This document shows positions 1-9,809 of a DNA stretch of 64,000 bases, piece after piece. Made by a program: the position numbers and the translations under genes. Each line of letters starts with the position of its first letter. Position 1 is the first letter of the stretch. This stretch comes from Candidatus Palauibacter soopunensis (GTDB taxonomy: Bacteria > Gemmatimonadota > Gemmatimonadetes > Palauibacterales > Palauibacteraceae): assembly GCF_947581735.1 (NCBI RefSeq), contig NZ_CANPVT010000022.1, positions 1 to 64,000 of the forward strand. The letters are read 5' to 3'. The notes beneath the pieces are model-generated. The model was not told the origin of the DNA. It saw only the letters and a list, made by a program, of their open reading frames with translations, and made no database searches.

Positions 1-40
1 GACCAAGTGCACCGCCGCCTCGAAACGCACGCCGAGACGG

Positions 41-375
41 CCTTCCCGCGAGGGATTGCTGGTCGGGAGCGATCCGCCCGGAGGACGGCATGAGCCTGCA
101 CATGCCGCCCTCCCCCTATGCCGCACCGGACATCCAGAAGGGCGGGGCCTCCCGGCCACGGCCCGGAGAGGCGGATCGGCAGCGTCGATCCGCGGACCGT
201 GACTCAACCCCAAGCCGCCCGGCGACTTGCGGAATCCGCGTTCCGCACGCCCGCTCGCGATTTCCCTGCACACGCGCCCCGATGTCCAATGCGCTGCTCC
301 GGATCGGCAGCGGGCTACGCCGAATCCGGACGCCGCGAGGCGGCTCGACCGCCATTGCCGAATAGCCGTCGGATC
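41..375 (+). repeat. Dispersed repeat, copy A
   Basis: This stretch is clearly homologous, in inverted orientation, to 9810-10155. Shared blocks include the segment around 90-130 (gcatgag...cacatgccg...ctatgccgcaccgg) and the segment around 215-260 (cggcgacttgcggaa...cgcacgcc). Both copies keep short open frames in several registers, but substitutions and indels look unconstrained and I cannot assign a product. Copy B sits directly beside a dead mobC gene, so the repeat is probably debris of a mobilizable element. From 376 to 853 I see no gene; open frames there are short and have no recognisable motif. Confidence 0.6.
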
Positions 376-853
376 AGTCCTCCAGGGAAGCCCGATCACG
401 GCAGATCCTTCATCCCGACGATGCGGCGAAGGCGGCCTTGTGATTTGCACGGGTTTCCCGCGGCGTTATGGACGAAGCGCGTCGTGGCGGGCGACGTCGA
501 GGGCCTCCGCCGGTCTATCCGTGCGCAGGAGATGACGTCCGTATTCTCCCAGCGTGGCCTCATCCCTGGATTCGGTCGCTACCTGCTCGAACAACTCGCC
601 CGCCTCGGAACCTTCTAGAGTGCGGTACCGAAACCCGCGCTGAGAGCTGTCGGCGCATCGTCACCGCTCGGCACCTGCTCGTCGCATCGGTCCCCCGGGC
701 TCGTCAGAAAAAACCCGAAACGAGCAGACTTGGCAACCGCCTGCGGGGATCGGGAGACCAGAGTTGCGGTCGGTTGTGGGTGTACCGCCCGCCGTCGCTA
801 CACGAAGTTCCCACGTCCGCTCAACCGCGGTGTCCAACCAAGTTTCGCAGGGG

Positions 854-3800
854 TTATCTTCTCTCGCCGCCGAGCGCACGATACGTCGCGACATCGAGAC
901 CGGCGACGGGTTCCAGAGCAGCCGGAAGATCGCCGCTCCAGTCGCGCAGGATACCCCGGATACTTCCCGACCCATCACGAACGACCGTGATCGTACGTTC
1001 ATCGTCTTCGCCGATCGTCACCGTCCCTTCCGGTCCCGTGAGCGTGATCCGGTCCAAAGGCCTCGCCGAGATCATGAAGAAAAAGTACTTGTTGCCGAAC
1101 TTGTCTTCTCCCGGCGTGAACGAGAAGGAGAATTCCGGAACACCATCCGCGAACCCTTCGAGACGGTACGGGCCGGGCCCGTGCGGAAGACGTTCCGCAG
1201 ACGTTATCCGGTAGGCGGGCTCGATCCGAAGCTCCCCATCGGCGACACCGCCCCACAGCACGAGCAACTCGGATTTGGGGGACCGCAACGCGGCAACCCG
1301 GGCATCGGTTCCGACGCTGTCCCGGTGGACGAGCACCTTCTCCCAAAAGTAATCGCTCAGCCAGGCCTGCCCGTAGCAATATCCCATGACGTCCCGGCGC
1401 GTCTCGGGAGAAACCGCCGTACCGTCGCGGAAATCATAACCCCACGCGCCGATGCCCCCGTCCGGGTGGGGAAAATCGGGCTCTGTCCAAAGAGGGTTCC
1501 CGCAGGGAGCATGTCGCAGATTCAGATTGTGCCCCACTTCATGGGCAAGTTCCGCAATCGACGGCTTCCCCATGCTCGCGCGCCCGGCGAGCAGTCCGGC
1601 GCCGCGAACAAAACCATTCACGGTTGCCGCCGCCCCATACCAGTAGCCGGAACCTCCCGAAATGGCACGAAGCCCTTCGATTTCGAGAACCAATCTCCGC
1701 TGCCCGTCCATGGTATGCAGCGCACTGGAAGTCACGTACGTCTCGCGACTCCTCGCGTGAAACTCGGAGAACGGAAAGGCGTAGCGCAGAAGGCCCACTT
1801 CCCGACTGTCGTCGGCAACGTTGTTCGTCCACTCGAAGATTGAGGAGTCGGGGGCCGCCGCCTCGACCACCGGAACCACCACAAGTTCCATTGGAGGCGT
1901 CTCGACCACACCCACCGAGGCAGCACCGGCGGCCGGATACCGGACCTGGCTACCGTCGGCCAGCGGCAGCAACCCATCCGGATCCGCTTCGATCACGAAT
2001 TCGAGTCCCGGCCGGACCAATTCGCCCGGGACCGGAACGTTGTAGGATCGAAGTATATCGCCCTCGTCGGCAAAGGTAGCCATTACGGGGTGCCTTGCGG
2101 GAATCGTATCTCGCAACACTTCTCTCCCGCTTATCCCAAGCACGACCACGACCTTGGGTGCCCAGAAGGAATTCGACGTGCCGCTGGTGAGAAACACTCG
2201 CAGCAGAGCGTCACGGCCCGCGACGAGCGGAACGTCCCCTTCAGGTCGCTGAATGGCCTGCGTGACGTAGCCCCCAAGCCCCACCCGCACATCCTCGACA
2301 TTCTCGCACAGGGGTCCTTCCACCACGTCGACACGTTCACGCCAGTCGAGAAAACCCCGAGTCGGGGGCATGCAGAGCCCAGTCCCCCCGTATTCGAGAA
2401 CCTCCAGCTCCAGGTCCGTGATGCTGAACGGGAACGCCCCCTCCAACCCCGCATTCCCGCCAAGCCGCAGGTCGGTGAGCGCGTTGGAATAGCCGATTCC
2501 CGCCGGAATCTGCCCAACGAGACCGTTGTCGCGAAGATCCAGGTCTCGCAGTTTCGGGATCGTCACGACCGAGGAAGGTATTTGACCCGTCAGACCGTTG
2601 CCCGCCAGCGAGATGGACCGTACCAACCCATCCTCCGATGCAAGCCCGTACCAGTGCCCCACGTCCGCGTCGGAATTCCAGCCTTCTCCGTTGATCCAAG
2701 ACTCGCCACCCGTACTGTCGAAAAACTCCCTCAACAAGAGCCGCTGAACATCGTCCTCGGCACATTCGTCCAACAGATGATCTTCGATGCCGTTCAGCCA
2801 CTCGCGAAACGCGTCACCTAACGGAGCGCATAGACCCGTTCCGTACGCGATAAAACTGGACAACTCCCTCAGATTCGCGAGGCTGATAGGGAGAATTCCC
2901 GTAAGACGCGGGTTATGCAGGAGTTGGAGATTCCTCAGCCTCGTGAGATCGCCGATCTCGACCGGCAACGGTCCTGACAAGTCATTCTGGCCGAGGAACA
3001 GCTGCGTCAAGGAGATCAGGCCTCCGAGTTCCGGGGGAACGGGACCGTTCACTCCACTCCGCAGCAGCTCTAGCGACTCCAGCAGGTTGAGCTTGCCCAG
3101 CTCCGGGGGAATCGGCCCGGTCAACTCATTGTCGCCGAGCCGAAGGAATCGCAGGTTCGCCATGTTTCCCAGTTCGGCCGGGATGGACCCGGTCAAGCCG
3201 TTGCCCGTAAGGTCGAGGCCATCGACGCGGCCGTTCGGAGCGACCCGCACCCCATGCCACTCGGAAAGAGGCGCACCGCTCAACCAACTCCGATTGCTGT
3301 GCCAAGCATCGCCGCCGGCGGCACGGTAAAGACTTTCGAGAGCTTCCCGATCCTCGGATGCATCCGTGACCGTGACGGCAACCGTAAAGGCGTAGGAGCG
3401 CCACGTCGCTCTCACTACCGCAGATCCATTACGGACTGCCGTCACCAGGCCTGTCGAGTCCACGCTTGCAACCGACGCGTCGTCGCTCGACCAGGTGGCG
3501 GCGATGGTGTCGCCCACGATGGCGTGGCCGTTGGCGTCCACGCCCGAGGCGGTCAGGTGGGCTGTCTCGCCGATCTTCCTGAAATTCAGCCGCGCCGGAG
3601 CCACCGCCATGCTGGTCGGGATCTGCATCACGGTGATGAGCGCATCGCCCAAACCCCGCCCCGTACGGGCCCTGATCGTCGTCGTCCCATTGGCCTGCGC
3701 CGTGACCAGCCCCGAATCGTCCACGCGCGCGACCGACGCATCGGTGCTCGACCAACTGACGGATGCGGCGGGGATCACCCCGCCGGTATGGTCGCGCACC

Positions 3801-3985
3801 TCCGCCGTGAGCCGAACCGTATCGTCCAGCGCAACAATCGTCGCCTCGGTTGGACTTACCGAAACCGTCAGGGGCGGTATCATCGGCGGAGGCGGAGGCG
3901 AAGAGTCGGGCGGTGTCGCGGAGTCCCCGCACGCGACTAGCAGAATGGTCATGAGCGCTGCCGTTCCGGAACCCTTCAATGCCAT
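854..3985 (-). CDS. Secreted Big_2/LRR zinc metalloprotease lipoprotein
   Basis: A 1043-residue protein with a lipoprotein signal ending in LLVACGDS, followed by a proline-rich linker. Two Ig-like Big_2 domains lie at about residues 39-205. Two LRR modules follow (about 210-385 and 395-545), each opening with an ALESLYRAAGG..W or REFFDSTGGESW cap and continuing with plant-type repeats (LTGPIPPELGKL). The C-terminal half is protease-like, with the zinc motif HEVGHNLNLRH near residue 812 and a downstream VMGYC that could be the metzincin Met-turn. The protein should be anchored at the cell surface or outer membrane and cut extracellular protein. It is a paralogue of 43224-47552, sharing domain order, zinc site and C-terminal domain. 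The start is the ATG directly before the hydrophobic signal. The substrate is unknown. Confidence 0.85.
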   Translation of the reverse strand: MALKGSGTAALMTILLVACGDSATPPDSSPPPPPMIPPLTVSVSPTEATIVALDDTVRLTAEVRDHTGGVIPAASVSWSSTDASVARVDDSGLVTAQANGTTTIRARTGRGLGDALITVMQIPTSMAVAPARLNFRKIGETAHLTASGVDANGHAIVGDTIAATWSSDDASVASVDSTGLVTAVRNGSAVVRATWRSYAFTVAVTVTDASEDREALESLYRAAGGDAWHSNRSWLSGAPLSEWHGVRVAPNGRVDGLDLTGNGLTGSIPAELGNMANLRFLRLGDNELTGPIPPELGKLNLLESLELLRSGVNGPVPPELGGLISLTQLFLGQNDLSGPLPVEIGDLTRLRNLQLLHNPRLTGILPISLANLRELSSFIAYGTGLCAPLGDAFREWLNGIEDHLLDECAEDDVQRLLLREFFDSTGGESWINGEGWNSDADVGHWYGLASEDGLVRSISLAGNGLTGQIPSSVVTIPKLRDLDLRDNGLVGQIPAGIGYSNALTDLRLGGNAGLEGAFPFSITDLELEVLEYGGTGLCMPPTRGFLDWRERVDVVEGPLCENVEDVRVGLGGYVTQAIQRPEGDVPLVAGRDALLRVFLTSGTSNSFWAPKVVVVLGISGREVLRDTIPARHPVMATFADEGDILRSYNVPVPGELVRPGLEFVIEADPDGLLPLADGSQVRYPAAGAASVGVVETPPMELVVVPVVEAAAPDSSIFEWTNNVADDSREVGLLRYAFPFSEFHARSRETYVTSSALHTMDGQRRLVLEIEGLRAISGGSGYWYGAAATVNGFVRGAGLLAGRASMGKPSIAELAHEVGHNLNLRHAPCGNPLWTEPDFPHPDGGIGAWGYDFRDGTAVSPETRRDVMGYCYGQAWLSDYFWEKVLVHRDSVGTDARVAALRSPKSELLVLWGGVADGELRIEPAYRITSAERLPHGPGPYRLEGFADGVPEFSFSFTPGEDKFGNKYFFFMISARPLDRITLTGPEGTVTIGEDDERTITVVRDGSGSIRGILRDWSGDLPAALEPVAGLDVATYRALGGERR

Positions 3986-4304
3986 GGTCCGACCTCGCTT
4001 GCTCCGGCGCCCATGGACAGCCGGAAGTGTTTCCTACGCCGCCGCCTCGTCCCGTCCCTCCGAGGGCTCGGGGCGAAGCGGCGACACGAGCCGGTAGGGC
4101 CAGCGGGCCAAGGGCTTCAGGTGCGGCCGATCAACCTCGAAACCGGTCCACGGGGCGCTTCTTCAGCGGACCCGTGGATGCGGGCGTTGGCCACCGTTTT
4201 CGAGCCAACCCAGCACCCGAGCGTTCAGATCGTCGTCCGACACGAAGTCCCCACTCCTGGGAGAAGCTCCGCCGGTCCGTATCTGACCCGCTTCTCGTCG
4301 TCCG
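3986..4304. other. Intergenic stretch without a clear gene
   Basis: This holds the upstream region of the LRR metalloprotease gene. On the minus strand around 4190-4260 a short frame reads DDDLNARVLGWLENGGQ before a stop; it has protein-like composition but cannot be joined in frame to the small gene at 4305-4586. It may be the decayed tail of that gene after a frameshift. No promoter motif stands out. Confidence 0.4.
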
Positions 4305-4586
4305 TCACGAGCGTCCGGGCGAGCCCGAATCGGTACCCCCGTGCGTCGGACCCCGCCTCTCGCCGGCCAGCCCCACGGCCTCGTCCGCCGCTTCGGCGAC
4401 CGTGCGGAACCCCGCTCCCGACCGGTCGGCGTCCGTCGAGACCTCCCGGGAGGAGGGCACCACGTACCACCGGTCCGCGCGATCGTCCTCGCCGTCCATG
4501 TAGTGGCCGCGCTCGATCCGGTATCCGGCCAACTCGGCCCGGAACCGATGGGCCCGCAGAATGACGCCTTCGTCGAACTCGTTCAT
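4305..4586 (-). CDS. Small hypothetical protein, possibly truncated
   Basis: A 93-residue frame starting MNEFDEGVILRAHRF. The first 45 residues look like a real soluble protein, with alternating charged and hydrophobic residues and the segment YRIERGHYMDGEDDRADRWY. The rest becomes Gly/Arg/Ser rich, as expected when a frame is read out of register. A neighbouring frame downstream keeps protein-like composition, so I suspect a frameshift that destroyed the C-terminus. I chose the internal ATG because the upstream part of the open frame looks non-coding. It lies in the accessory region between two LRR genes. Function unknown. Confidence 0.35.
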   Translation of the reverse strand: MNEFDEGVILRAHRFRAELAGYRIERGHYMDGEDDRADRWYVVPSSREVSTDADRSGAGFRTVAEAADEAVGLAGERRGPTHGGTDSGSPGRS

Positions 4587-4803
4587 CGGCTGCACCCCGC
4601 GTTCAAGAAGGCGTCCGTGAGCAAGCCGAGTCAATAGCGCGTCGGGGATCGCGGCGTCCGGGCGTCGGCCCCCAAGCCGGGCGGCTGGGGCGACGAATCC
4701 CCCTCGCGGGGCGGTTGACTCTCCGCTGGCGGCCCGTCGGAACGGTGTTGAGGTCGCATACCGACGCGCCGCTCCTTTTAGCATTAAGTTAGCAAGAGAT
4801 GAC

Positions 4804-4872
4804 GGCCCCGTGGCAATCTAGAGAGCGCACCCGAGTGGCTGGGGGGATTCTAAATCCCTGCCGGGGCCGCCA
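4804..4872 (+). other. tRNA-like remnant with encoded CCA
   Basis: A perfect 7-bp stem pairs 4804-4810 (GGCCCCG) with 4862-4868 (CGGGGCC), followed by a discriminator G and CCA at 4870-4872. Between them are a D-arm-like GTGGC...AGCGC and a GGGGA-TTCTAAA-TCCCT hairpin at 4843-4859 that resembles a T arm. The unit is 66 nt plus CCA, about 7 nt shorter than a tRNA, no convincing anticodon arm is present, and G53-C61 is replaced. It is therefore at best a degenerate tRNA or an attachment-site relic. From about 4587 to 5200 I see nothing else recognisable. Confidence 0.3.
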
Positions 4873-5204
4873 CCCTCCTTGCGGTCTCAGGCAACACCCT
4901 GAAAGCTATGAACGACCCCTTGATACAGCAAGGTCAGTCGCTCACCGCTTGCCAGCGCCACGGCTCACCCCATATGTTATCAGCGTGAATTGCCAGCAGG
5001 ACCACGACGCCGATTCTGGTGTCGGGTCGCCTGCCGGATACAAGAGCCCAAGCAGTTAGATTTACGAGGGTAGCTCCCTCAACCGGGCGAAAAGGCAGGG
5101 TTACCCGCGTCTCCTGCGTGGCAGTTCACAACGGCCCGACCCTCATCCAAGTAGTCGGGCCGACTCCGCTTGTGAACGGGTTTAGGGTTTGGTTGGCCAT
5201 GCAG

Positions 5205-5400
5205 AAGATCGCCGAACTGCTCACGCGGGACGCCGCCGAAGAAGCCGAGGGCCGCATCCCGACCCTCGAACAGCGTCGCCATGGTCCCGCCGACCGTAGA
5301 CCGGAGCCACAGCAGCCGCGCGTAGCCGAGCACGACCACAAGCAGGTAGCGGCGGCCCCCACGGGAACCGGAAGTGGGCGAAGCCCACCTTGTCCGGCGA
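5205..5400 (-). pseudogene. IS21-family transposase (IstA) fragment
   Basis: Read on the minus strand, 5391-5209 encodes VGFAHFRFPWG, then after a one-base frame change RRYLLVVVLGYARLLWLR, and then TMATLFEG...FFGGVPREQF. This matches the catalytic integrase-like (DDE) core of IS21-type IstA proteins, where a VVLGYSRLLW strand and an FFGGVPRE segment are characteristic. The frame is broken after the FPWG block, and both ends of the transposase are missing, as is any IstB partner. It is a relic that marks past insertion just upstream of the low-GC LRR gene. Confidence 0.7.
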
Positions 5401-5473
5401 CCATAAAACTCAACTGGCAGGCGACGAGACCACGCCGAAATTCTTGGTCTCTACAGGACGAAGGAGTTGTAAC

Positions 5474-8400
5474 ATGCGATCCCTTCTAAGAAAATCTCAT
5501 CACAGGTGCGAGCATCCTGCTTTTACCTCTGTTCTGGGGATGCGATGACAGTGCCATCGGACCACCACCTAGCGCGATATCTAGCACGCCATTTGAGAGC
5601 TTGCTGCCAAATCAAACATCAAAGGATGTGGCAGCGGATAGGGTTGCACTCACAGCCATCTACAATGCGTTAGATGGTCCGAACTGGGTTGATAACGATG
5701 GATGGTTGGGCTCGGATACCCTGAGTCTGAGTACGTGGGCGGGGGTGTCTGTCAATGCGGAAGGTAGAGTAATAGAACTCTACTTTGACGGCTCTGGCTA
5801 TCGGAACGGATATGGTCTGAAGGGCGAGCTCCCCAGTGAGATTGGTGATTTATCAAAGCTCGATGTGATTGTGATAGGTGGTAACCCGGGTCTGACAGGT
5901 GCGTTGCCGGAATCTATCAAGAATCTGAGTGACCTGCAGGTATTCAACACAGATCCTGGAACCAACCTATGCGTACCTGCGACACTTGAATCATGGCTCA
6001 ACGAACTTTATGGTAAGGCTTCCGGTGACGGCGTTGATCCCATGGCGGCGTGTGGGGATCATGAAGCTCTGTTAGCATTTCGTTCGAGTACGAATTATCC
6101 CGAATGGAATGAAAAGTTCAGAGTTGGTACGTTCTGGGAACCGGGGTGGCAGAATTCTTCACCCTCTGGGGGACCGCTAAACTGGCCAGGATTAGAGTGG
6201 ACAGATAGCTCAGCCGTGCAGCGAGTCACAAACATTACCACAGGCTCGTATGCCGCCACGCATAGGTTTTGGCTCGATGGAACTTTGCCTTCCGAGCTTG
6301 GGAATTTGACCAGCCTGACGACGCTAGATTTCAATGGTGAAGGCAAACTTCAGGGTCCGTTGCCTTCAACGGTGGTAAATCTTGAAGCTCTGACTTATCT
6401 AGATGTGACGGGGACAAAGATTTGTACGCCTGATGATGCGGCAGTAAAAACTTGGCTACCGAATCTTGATGAGGCGAAAGGCCTGCTCCCTGATTGCTTA
6501 GGGCCGTATGATCTGGCGGCTGCAAAATTCAATCATTCTACACCGACAGATCAAGGTGTTCCGTTTCAGCTTTCTGTAACTGTGGAGAATAAGGGTACCG
6601 GCACATCGACTCCTACCAAGGTGACATTCACGAGATCCACTGACAACGTCAAGGATGCGAGTGATACTGATCTGGGTAGCGAGAATCTAGCGGAATTGGC
6701 AGGAGATGCTGAACAAACCGTATCTCTTGAAGTCAGGGTTGATGCGGTAGGGGCTTACTGGTTCTACGCCTGTATTGCCACTGATGGCAGAGATGCCGAC
6801 AAAAGCAACGACTGCACGGCACCCCGCAAGATTGAGATCTCGGATCCAAATCAGGTGACGGGTGATCGTGCGGTGTTGACTCAACTCTATGCTACTTGCA
6901 ATGGGTCGGGCTGGCTCAAGCAGAGAAACTGGACGAGTAAGCTCCCCCTTCGCCGGTGGGCGGGAGTGAAGACCACCAATGATGGTCGCGTTACTGAGTT
7001 GAATCTGGGAGATGTGGGCGGGAATCATCTAAACTGTGGTAGCTCAGGGTTGCCGGGAAATCTGGCGCAACTGGAAATGTTGGAAAAAATGGTTTTCTGG
7101 GGTAATGATCGCATTGGCGGAGTCATCCCCAGTTGGATCAATGGAACGAATTTCCCAAATCTCGTCCATCTCGATCTAGATGCCACAGGTTTGACGGGTA
7201 GAATCCCGGATGAATTGGGTACGTTGTCGAATCTGGAGAAGCTTTTCATCAGGGATAACGGACTGACGGGGGAGATTCCGGGTTCCTTTTCCAAACTGAA
7301 AAAGCTAAAGGTCTTTTGGGCTTTTGGGAATGAGTTGACGGGTGGTCTCACTCCTGTCGTTGGAATGCGTAATCTTGAAAGCCTTCAACTGAACAGCAAC
7401 AACCTTGATGGTGAAATACCTGATGGCTTAGGCAAGGCGAAAAATCTGCAGGAACTGATTCTCTACGGTAATCGGCTGTCTGGTGAGATTCCGGTTGGAG
7501 TTGCGGGATTGCGCGATCTGAGAACTCTTGATTTGTCGAGCAATTTTTTGACGGGTCCGATTCCGCCCGAACTCGGTGGCCTCGATGATCTAATTTGGCT
7601 AATGCTGGACGAAAACGATCTCAGCGGCCCGATCCCCTCTGGACTAGGCGACACCAGCCTGAAGATCCTACGCCTAAACAACAACAACCTCTCCGGTCCT
7701 ATCCCCGTGGAGTTGGGTAAGCTCAAGGATCTTGAGGAACTCAACGTTGCCGTCAACCCCGGGCTCCGGGGAGAAATCCCGCCCGAAGTTCTGGCGTTGA
7801 ACATGCATCACTTTTGGTCGTGGGCAACGAGCCTGTGTGTACCTCGCGGCGGGGATTTCGAGTCGTACATCTCAAGGGAAAACTGGATGGGCAACGCCTG
7901 CGGCGAAACGGAACCGGGCTTTCAGATCCAGTTGCTGTTCTCCCCGGAGACTCCCGACGACATCCGCGACGCGATGGAATCGCAAGCCGAATACTGGATG
8001 GAGATACTGCGTGACACGGAGGCACCCGACCTGTTTGGATTTGAAAAACCGTTGTGCTACGGGGTTCGGCCGTGGACCTTGCCGTCTCCCATCATCGACG
8101 ATGTCCTCGTGACCATCGAATACGGCGAAGGGGAAATAACCAGCGGTGGGGTCTGCGGCCTGACCGACATGTTTCCGCATCGCATCCCTTACCAAGGCTA
8201 TGCGGATTTCGATCCGGCGGTAACTCGTGATCCGCATTGGCTCGACATCATCGCACGCCGCCTGCTCGGGCACGCTCTCGGATTCGGGGAGGCGCTCTGG
8301 GGTCCCCGCGGCCAACTAATGGACCCGAGCACATCGGAACAGGCACCGGACACCCACGTCGTCTCGCCGCGCGCTGAGGAAGCCTTTGATGCCGCGGGGG

Positions 8401-8765
8401 GTACGAGCTACACGGGGCCGAAAATACCATTGCAGCAGGACGGTTCCAATGGCCAGTGGCGGAGCAGCGTGTTCGGATCTGAAATCATGTCAGCGGCTTG
8501 GAGTCGGAGCGGCCACGTCCCGACGAGCGCGGTGACGCTACAGGCGCTTGCCGACCTCAGCTACACGGTGGACCTAAGCTACGCCAATCCCTTTGCGCTC
8601 CTGAGCGCAGCTGCCTCAGCAGCTCTCGGAGCGGACGAGTCGGGCTGGGAGGCCCCGCCTGTCGTTGTGTCCTGCCGTTCAAGAGTTCAGCCTGATGCGG
8701 GTCAGGAAGGTTTGAGTACGGGTCTTTACCCCTCGCCCGTTCGAGCGTGTGCTCGCGAATTCTGA
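5474..8765 (+). CDS. LRR/CARDB lipoprotein with degenerate leishmanolysin-like domain; N-terminal frameshift
   Basis: The intact frame covers about 1054 residues from a TTG at 5601, but the natural start is the ATG at 5474, preceded by AAGGAG at 5461-5466. Dropping one A from the A-run at 5491-5494 fuses MRSLLRN to LITGASILLLPLFWGCDD, a textbook lipoprotein signal. As written the gene is therefore frameshifted. Domains numbered from 5601: LRR cap and repeats (about 10-300), a CARDB-like Ig domain (about 305-405), plant-type LRRs (about 410-745), and a leishmanolysin-like domain (about 755-1040). In the latter, the expected HExGH reads RLLGHALGFG, so the first His and the catalytic Glu are missing. 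Codon use is AT-rich up to about 7600 and GC-rich afterwards. Probably a surface binding protein rather than a protease, if expressed. Confidence 0.75.
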
Positions 8766-8998
8766 ATGTCAGGTGGGACGGTGACGACGTTGGCCCTGTC
8801 GATGTTCCGACCATGGACAGGGCGTCTACGGCGACGGCGGTCACGTTGCCGGACGCTTTCGGCCCGACCGGGTTTGGCCGCGTTCAGCGAACAGGAGGAT
8901 ATGGACGGCGAGACTGCGATGGTGAAGCGGTCGCAAACGGCCAACACGGCACGAGAACCCTCCATAGCCGCCGACGGATTGACGGCTGAGGAAGTCGC

Positions 8999-9700
8999 AT
9001 GCAAGACCGTTACGTCGGGGATCTAGGAGATTTTGTCAAGTACGGACTACTGAGGGCGATCCGGGGCACTAAGCGCCTCGGTGTCGCTTGGTATCTGCAT
9101 CCCGACGCTGGCCCTGCCGGTGACGGGAGGCACACCACCTATCTCCAACATCCCAGCGAGTGGCGGCACCTTGACGCTGACCTGTTCGACGCGCTGGAAG
9201 AACTGGTCCCCGACCGGCGATCCGTAGCGAACATTCAGCGGACGGGCATTCTCGGCGATGCTGTCTTTGCTGCCGATGTCCTCGCGGTCGCCAACGTCAA
9301 GGTTCGCGACCGCGAGCGCTGGCGGCGCCAGTGGTTCGATCGGATTCGTCATCAACTTGTCGCTTGCGATCTCGTCTTCGCCGACCCTGACAACGGCCTC
9401 GTGCCGGACGGCCGCTTCAGGCCTACGACCAGGGGGAGCGCGAAGGGCATGTCAATTGCCGAGGCGAAGGCGCTGGCCGAAGGAAGGGCCGCCGTGATCT
9501 ACCACCACAACAGCCGACGCTCAGGTGGCCATCTCGAAGAGATCCGGTGGCTCAAGACACAGCTCCCCGAAGGGACAATGGCTTACTATTGGCGCCGGGT
9601 AAGCAACCGGACCTTCTTCATCATCAATGCGGAGGAGGAAGTCCGTCGGCGCGTGCGTGGGTTCGTGCACCGGTGGGGTGATCGAGGAGCGTTGGTGTAG
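8999..9700 (+). CDS. Conserved hypothetical protein (MQDRYVGDLGDF type)
   Basis: A 233-residue soluble protein starting MQDRYVGDLGDFVKYGLLR. It contains a CDLVFADPDNGL strand-turn motif near residue 125 and a YHHNSRRSGGH segment near residue 167. Proteins with this opening and the DPDNGL motif occur as functionally unassigned proteins on bacterial mobile elements (from memory). The LVFADPDNGL block resembles the catalytic turn of nucleotide-handling folds, but I cannot claim an activity. No signal peptide or membrane segment is present, so it should be cytoplasmic. It stands alone between the LRR gene and mobilization debris. The 233 bp before it hold no visible gene. Confidence 0.65.
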   Translation: MQDRYVGDLGDFVKYGLLRAIRGTKRLGVAWYLHPDAGPAGDGRHTTYLQHPSEWRHLDADLFDALEELVPDRRSVANIQRTGILGDAVFAADVLAVANVKVRDRERWRRQWFDRIRHQLVACDLVFADPDNGLVPDGRFRPTTRGSAKGMSIAEAKALAEGRAAVIYHHNSRRSGGHLEEIRWLKTQLPEGTMAYYWRRVSNRTFFIINAEEEVRRRVRGFVHRWGDRGALV

Positions 9701-9809
9701 GCCTGTTGGCAATCGGGTCGCCGCCTCGGCGAGATGAAGGGGCTGCTCCGATCCTCGCGTCCTGGACGCATGAAGACGGTGCGGAGGTGTCGATTGGGGA
9801 AGTGATCGA

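Noticed and set aside
4843-4859. Reading GGGGA-TTCTAAA-TCCCT as an anticodon arm (anticodon CTA, amber suppressor)
   Set aside because: The loop fits, but there is no T arm downstream; with the flanking acceptor stem it fits a T-arm position better. Evidence too weak for a suppressor tRNA.
8230-8330. Loss of HExxH in the LRR gene as a frameshift artefact
   Set aside because: Flanking family motifs remain in the same frame on both sides and no alternative frame gives His-Glu at this position.
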